Assembly (NCBI GenBank): GCA_027625915.1
Contig: JANTQA010000016.1
Coordinates: 3,911,001 to 3,975,000 of the forward strand
Source of the DNA: Anaeramoeba flamelloides
Taxonomy: Eukaryota; Metamonada; Anaeramoebidae
Direction: 5' to 3'
DNA: 64,000 bases
A program made the position numbers and the translations under genes. Of this stretch, positions 58,505-64,000 are shown in pieces; position 1 is the stretch's first letter, and the number at the start of each line of letters is the position of its first letter. Under the pieces are notes generated by a model. The model saw nothing but the letters and a program-made list of their open reading frames with translations, was not told the origin of the DNA and did not search any database.

Positions 58505-59049
58505 TTAAACTAAATTATAAAAAATTTGACACAGTTTAAACAGTTGAAAGAATAAAAATACTACATTTTGCATCCAATTTGTGAATAATTTTAATTCAAC
58601 AAACTATTTCATTTTTTATCTTTTTAGTTTTGTTTTCATTATCTTTTTTCTAGTTGCCGAAATCTGTTTCGTTAGATCTCGGAATTTTTTTTTGATGGTT
58701 GATAGAAGTTTAGTGTTGATGTTTGTTAAATAGAAAAAATAACATACAATTGGTCCATGTTTATCTTATCATTTGATCGATAAACAATTGTTGGTGAAAT
58801 TTCAACAAATATCTCAATATGTTTTTTGTTTTGCTCATTTCATTATTTTGGACCCACCAATTTCTTTTTTTTTGGTTTTATATTTTTTTTCTTTTGTTTG
58901 GATGAAAATGATTACTTATAAAAAAATTAATACTCTGTTACTTAAATATGGTTTTATATTACATTTGGAAAAACATAATAAATTGAGTTTTTTTTTTTTG
59001 CCTATTTTTGATTTTGGGTGTGGTACAATTTTTAGGAATGGGGTTTAGT
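58505..59049. mobile_element. TA-type MITE family D, copy 3 (D2, reversed)
   Basis: Ends TTAAACTAAATTATAAAAAA and GGAATGGGGTTTAGTA; reverse-oriented relative of 24727-25266 (TTATCATTTGATCGATAAAC, GTTGGTGAAATTTCAACAAA, ATTTTTGATTTTGGGTGTGG). The 91-codon plus frame (58773-59048) corresponds to the minus frame of that copy but is not conserved well enough to call a gene. Confidence 0.65.
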
Positions 59050-59465
59050 ATGGATGATTTTGAAAATTGGGAATTATTATTTTAATTGCATCAATATACT
59101 TTCACCAACACTAGTTCGAAAAAATAAATTTGAAAAAAAAAAAAAGTTAGACAAAAATACAACTTTCATTAACTTTTTATCTTTAATAATAAAGTTAATT
59201 CACAATATAACCAACATTACAAAACTTCAAATTCTTGAGGCTATTATATTTATTATTTTCATTTGTACAACCTTTTTTAAAACTCTCTTGTCGAGAAAAA
59301 AAGTGTTTTTTCAGATAAAAAATTTCGTTTAAATGGAGGGATGACTTTTAGTTTAATTCAAATTGGAGATATTTACTTTGATAGATAATAACTAATGGTT
59401 TTGAAAATGCTGTACTAATCTAATAAAACTGTATAGAGAAAAAAAATTCCTTGTGATAATTATTA
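59050..59465. other. Non-coding stretch, no gene seen
   Basis: The 92-codon plus frame at 59054-59332 is Ile/Phe/Lys-rich and shows no conserved pattern. Missing 5' exons of the 58161-58424 gene could be here on the minus strand, but none is recognisable. Confidence 0.35.
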
Positions 59466-59469
59466 CGTG

Positions 59470-59825
59470 TAGTGTGTTTTTTAGGATTTAAAAGAATATA
59501 GTAAAATCAAATAGATTTTACTCTATTCTTCTAAATTCTGGAAAACCTAACAAAAGTGTACGTCAAGTACCTAGCTTTTCTTGAGGTTTTCTGTTTTATT
59601 AGTAAAGTGTTCTAGGTTTTTTTTACTTTTTGAAATAAAAAGAAAATTTTAATAAATTTTCGGTTTATTCCAAAAAGAAAAAAAAACCTAACGTAAAATC
59701 TATCGATTTTCCTAATAAATAGAAAACTCAAGAAAAGTTAACGGCGGTTTTTTTTACTTTTTAAAATAAATAGAAAATTTCAAAAATTTTCTGTTACAAC
59801 AATTAACAAAAACCTAGGACAAAAT
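59470..59825. mobile_element. 5'-truncated LINE end (palindromic modules)
   Basis: Palindromes TTTAGGATTTAAAAGAATAT with TATTCTTCTAAATTCTGGAA, and AAAATTTTAATAAATTTTCG with its partner, plus AGTGTACGTCAAGTACCTAG and CCTAACG/CGTTAGG words, are the LINE-end modules. No LINE body adjoins directly. Confidence 0.5.
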
Positions 59826-60249
59826 CAAAAAAAAAATAATTTTTTCAAGTAAATCAATAAATAATTCTTTAATAGTCAAAATAATTTATTATCCATTTCA
59901 AAGATATTTATGAAATTTAAAATACTTTTTAAAAGATATGATTATTAAATTGACTGAGAAGAAAAAATTATTCATATTTTTTACTATTAAATTTGAAAAA
60001 AATATGAATAAAAAATTGTGATTTTTCAACTTTAATTGTTAAATAGCTTGAAAAATAATTTTTGATCCAAGATCTTTTATTAACCAATAGTGTTTCTTCT
60101 AATTGAAAGTAATTGAAAAGTGAAAATTAGCAAATGCTGAATTATTTTTTTTGAAAAAATTTTTTCATTATCGTCAAGTCTAATCTTTAAATTCTTTTAG
60201 TATTTGGTGGAACATTTTTTACAAGGCACATCATATTTTTTAGTTTATT

Positions 60250-62300
60250 AATTAGATAACATGATTACTCTAATTTGATGTATATCAATTAATAACAGCT
60301 TAGCAAGATTGTTTTCTCAACTGATTTATAAAGGAATCGAAGACTCTTAGATTTTAGTATCAGATCGTCAATTTGGAGGATTCTAAAAAAAAAAATTAGA
60401 TACTAGAATTGCTGTATTAAATTTAGTTTTTGAATTAGAGAAACTTAAAAATGATTATAAAAAAATAAATAATTTTTTATTGTCACAATTGATATTAAAA
60501 AATTTTTCAATACAATTAGTCGCATTTTAGTTTATTATTTTATAGATTAATCTGTTAGATTTTGAAAAAACATAAAATTTGGCTAAAAAATTATTATGAA
60601 AAAGAAGGATTAGGGTTTATCAAGGATACCCTTGTTATCTTCTCTATTATTTGGATTTATTAGACATTTTGATTGATAAAATTAAACATCTATTTAGTTC
60701 ATCATGTTCAAGTGTTTGTAAACATATTCAAATGTTGTAAGATGATTTGATTTCGGTAATGGAAGGACCAATATCAGAAATTGATTCAAAAAATTTATAA
60801 AATTATTCAAAATTTGGAATTTATCCAAATACAGTAAAACAAAAACATTAAAAAAAAAAATATAAAATAAAATATTTTGCAATTTGATTAAAAAAAGAAA
60901 AAAATTTACAAAAAAAACTTCAAAAAAGTTGGAGATAGATTTAAAAAAATACACAAATGATTTAGTCAAAAATTAGCCAATGATATAGAATTAGTGATAT
61001 TTAAATAAATATGTATTAGTCAATTATTTTATGGATTAGTATTTTTATTTAACCCAAAAATATTTTAACTTGTTTGATATTTGGTAAAATAAAAAAGAAA
61101 TAAAATTTTATCAATTAATCCACATTCTCCTAGAAAAACATATAAAACGAAAGGAAAACTTGATCAAGTTAGAATTTCATTCTATAAAAGAAGAAATAAA
61201 CTCAATAAAAATTGGAAATTCTGAGGTTTGAACACATTTCAAAACAAGACAAATTAAAATTTTTCAAAAAAAAAGAGGAAAATATTAATTGGGAATTAGA
61301 TAACTTAAAATTATTATTAAAAATCTGAATAATTTTAGACAAAATGTCATAATTCATTGTTCTGATTGTAAAGGTGAAGAATATTTAAAAATTATTAGAG
61401 ATATAATAATAATAATATCAATAAACAGCTATGTCGCAGAGTAATATAAACTCCAATTCAAAAATTTTAACACACCAAAATTCAATTTTTGAAAAAAAAA
61501 TCTCTTTATTTAATCAATTCTAGAAAAAATTCCAAATTAGACCATTCGATAATTGAAATGTTAACACCTTGTTTATAAATCACAATACTCACAAAATAAA
61601 AAAAAAATAATTATCAATACTAAAAAATAATTGGTGTGTTAAAAATTTTGGAGAGAGCAAAACAAAAAAATTTATTGGTAAATTTGTAAAAATTCTATTA
61701 GGAATTATTGATCGATCGAAAGGTTAGATACAATCAAATAATTTTATTTGAGTTCTTCTAATTTGAACAACAAAACTTTAGCAAAATATCAACTGTTTTA
61801 AAATAATATTTCGATCGAACGAAACAAATTAGGTAATTCAAAAAATGAAATGAAAACAAAAATCAATAAAAGATGAAAAAAATGATTCAAATATTTTTCA
61901 AAAATCAAAATTATTTCCAATTTGAATGAAATTTTATTAATGTGATTATTTGAACCATTTTAACTGTGTGAAAAATTTTGAATTTTAGTTTAGATTACCA
62001 CCAAGTGTCGTCAAGTGCCGTAGAGTGTTATCAAGTGATATATAGTGTCCAGGTTTTCTTGAAGTTTTCTGTTTTATTTGCGAAGTTTTCTAGGTTTTTT
62101 TGAGATTTTCTATTTTATTTGGAAAATTTATTGATTTTCCAAATAAATAGAAAACTTAAAAAAACCTAACGAAAATCTATTGATTTAACAAATAAACAGA
62201 AAACCCAACAAAACCTAAAGGCGGTTTTCCAGAATTCAAAAAAGTAGAGAAAAATCAAATATTTTTACTCAATTCTTTTTATTTTCTTTTAAAGAGGGTT
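60250..62300 (+). mobile_element. Decayed LINE with 3' palindromes, interrupted by a D element
   Basis: Plus-strand copy of the 31-kb LINE. 60390-60540 matches the LDTRIAVLNL and VTIDI regions; 60600-60780 matches GVYQGDPLSPLLFGF and FADDL (here with stops and small shifts); 61120-61300 matches NPHSPRLIYKT onward. The body ends near 61440, D (61446-61992) intervenes, and the palindromic 3' end (61995-62300: AAGTGTCGTCAAGTGCCGTA, GGCGGTTTTCCAGAATTC, then AAAGAGGG) follows in the orientation expected for this strand. Many stops and frameshifts; not functional. Confidence 0.7.
61446..61992. mobile_element. TA-type MITE family D, copy 4 (D1)
   Basis: 547 bp from TAAACTCCAATTCAAAAATT to AAAATTTTGAATTTTAGTTT. 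It is closely similar throughout to 38020-38565. It separates the LINE body from its 3' palindromes. Confidence 0.75.
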
Positions 62301-63524
62301 TAGTCAGAAATCCGTGAAAATGATTTTATAGTGAGAAAATAAGATTATAGAGAGTTTGGGCCGAATATCCCTACTTTTTGATTTTATCACAAATTTTCAA
62401 AGTTTTCACAAATTTAACAATTATTCCTGGAAATATCTTTGCCAACTCAAAAATTTAAGATAATATTTTATTCTGTTACAAAAAATCTAAATAATATAGA
62501 TCATCAATTACATTATTTTTATATATTTTTTAATGTTTATTGACTTTTTAAGTCATTTTTTTTATACATAAATTAAAACTAAAAATTTAATTCTCAATTT
62601 ATCACAACTTTTTTTTTGTTTGATTATCGCGATTATGTTCATTATCCTGTGTTTTTAGAATATTATCAGAAATATTTCAGATTATCAGTAAAAAAATACA
62701 AATTGATGATAATCTGCATTATCGTGAAAAGATAAATTAATCACTAATTTGTCGATTTGTTAGGGAAATTCTAATATTGCTGATAATCTCTATTATTTTA
62801 TCTTAATTTTAAATTATGGATAAAGTTTGGCCAAACCACCCATTCCCCGAGCATAAAGCACATGTCTTAAATAAAACCCTTGTTTTTTTTTTTTTTTCTT
62901 TTATTGTTCTGATGCAAAATCTAGTTAAGTACCCAATAGTGTATCTAAATTCAAATATATTTCGAAGGTAAAATTCTTGATATTTTGAGAAGCTTTAAAA
63001 TTAGGAATGAAATTTATTCAAATTTTTTGGTAATTTTTCCAAATTTTTAATAATTTTTCCCCCAATTGTTTGAAATTTTTTGTTTTTTCTGTATCAATTT
63101 ACAATTGTTTTATTTTTCATGAAAGAATTTTATTTTTAATCTTTCATTAATAGAATATTTCTTTTTTAACAGTAGAACTTTAAGAAATCAATATGATATT
63201 TACTTGGGATTTATTGTCGGTTTTGCTTATCATTTAATGTGTATGACTTCTAAGCTAAATTTCAAAAATAGGGTCATCATTAGTATTTTATAAATTATTG
63301 GTATGTGTGTTGTGTTAACCAAATATTCTGAACCCAATATCTTTTAAAAGTCATTATTGAATATTTAATATCAAGAAAAAATCTTCTTTTAATGAAAATT
63401 TCCCAAAGTTGAATTCATTTTTTTGCATTTTTTCTTTCAAAATGATTCCATATTTTTATTTTTATGTTGAATGAACAAGAACATTTTTGAAAATCGTTAA
63501 TATTCAAGAGATGAGATTAATTAG
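62301..63524. other. Non-coding stretch, nothing clear
   Basis: No gene recognised. A short less A+T-rich patch (about 62822-62880) reads CALCSGNGWFG on the minus strand with an AG-like acceptor before it; too short to call. Confidence 0.35.
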
Positions 63525-63956
63525 CATTGGGGAAAGGGATTGTAAAATTCAAAGAAAGTAAAACACCCAAGAAGTGTTTGCTTCGAAAACAAGTATCAAC
63601 CAAATTTGCTTTAATGAGTTACAATGGTTCCTTGAAAAGTGAAGAAATAGCAAGATCAAATAAGATCTTCTTTTCTCTTTCATTTGGAGACAATGTGATG
63701 AATGTAATCGTATTCATTTTATCTTTGAGTTCTTTGTTGTACATTCAAAAAATTGGTTTTGTTTTCGTTTTCTTTTCTTTTTCTTTTTCTTTTTCTTTCT
63801 TTTGTTGAGATTCTTTTTATCTTGAAAAAGGTATCAAGGAAAGTTTTGGCTGATACCAAATGGGTAAATAGTAAAAATCTGATAACTCTGATGGAAAGTT
63901 GTTTCAAAAGGTTCTTGGAAGCAATGGTGAATCTTAAATGGATAATTTTAAGATGA
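63525..63956 (+). CDS. 3' part of an unrecognised two-exon gene
   Basis: Exon 63525-63703 follows TTAG and ends at a GT donor; it encodes LGKGIVKFKESKTPKKCLLR then KQVSTKFALMSYNGSLKSEE and ends SFGDNVMN. Exon 63831-63956 follows a long pyrimidine tract and AAAAAG; it encodes VSRKVLADTKWVNSKNLITL then MESCFKRFLEAM and ends in TGA. Both are phase 0, so they join without a break. Composition is less A+T-rich than the flanks. The first exon enters in phase 1, so earlier exons must exist, not found. I do not recognise the family. Confidence 0.5.
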
Positions 63957-64000
63957 AAAATCATTTCAAAAATAGGGTCAGATTTATTTTTTTCTTTATG

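Noticed and set aside
1-64000. Virus-derived or LTR-type element
   Set aside because: No integrase, protease, capsid, family B polymerase or long terminal direct repeats were recognised. The only reverse transcriptase is of the non-LTR type.

Overview
This is a very A+T-rich eukaryotic nuclear window. Evidence for that is genes interrupted by GT-AG introns, a nuclear-type tRNA-Asp, a non-LTR retrotransposon, and proteasome and Hippo-kinase homologues. Low-complexity Lys/Glu/Asn/Gln-rich protein segments, short exons and dense small repeats suggest a free-living amoeboid protist. An Anaeramoeba-like metamonad would fit, but that is an inference from style, not a proven assignment.

Layout, left to right. 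1-3592: no gene seen. 3593-5430 (-): a broken copy of the 26S proteasome ATPase RPT3. 5870-8301: interspersed repeat I, a decayed LINE and a small repeat. 8901-10445 (-): an intact AAAP-type amino-acid transporter. 11.4-15.3 kb: a block of small inverted-repeat elements. 15639-26307 (+): an NAD(P)H:quinone oxidoreductase-like flavoprotein in seven recognisable exons, with one 6.5-kb intron packed with repeats. 28.1-33.1 kb: a LINE end, small transposons and a LINE inserted into one of them. 33409-40285 (+): a Hippo/MST-type kinase copy with a SARAH-like tail and several disabling changes. 42.28-44.28 kb: a nest of foldback elements. 44424-45335 (-): an intact coiled-coil protein of unknown function. 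45586-45656 (+): tRNA-Asp(GUC). 46-50.8 kb: possible exons and nested repeats. 52.2-55.0 kb: more repeats and a LINE end. 55201-56244 (-): an intact choline/ethanolamine kinase. 57.2-59.0 kb: the last exon of a membrane protein (-) and a small transposon. 59.5-62.3 kb: LINE remains. 63525-63956 (+): an unrecognised two-exon gene fragment.

The genes do not form a pathway. The window is mostly a record of mobile DNA. I grouped repeats into letter-named families by reading them against each other. Families D, E, F and G have ends and flanks that fit TA-target (Tc1/mariner-like) non-autonomous elements. Families K, Q and L start and end at TTAA-GG and look like a TTAA-target group. Families J, N, P, R, I and several single foldbacks are unassigned. 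One LINE family is present in four body copies, and its 3' end often carries an array of palindromic modules. The same array also occurs alone as probable 5'-truncated insertions. Nesting is extensive: LINE in F, D in E, F and N in K, and G, E and L inside a larger foldback.

Two normally essential gene families (RPT3 and the Hippo kinase) are present only as recognisable but disabled copies, while the transporter, choline kinase and coiled-coil gene are intact. No virus-like element, LTR element, toxin gene or CRISPR array was recognised.
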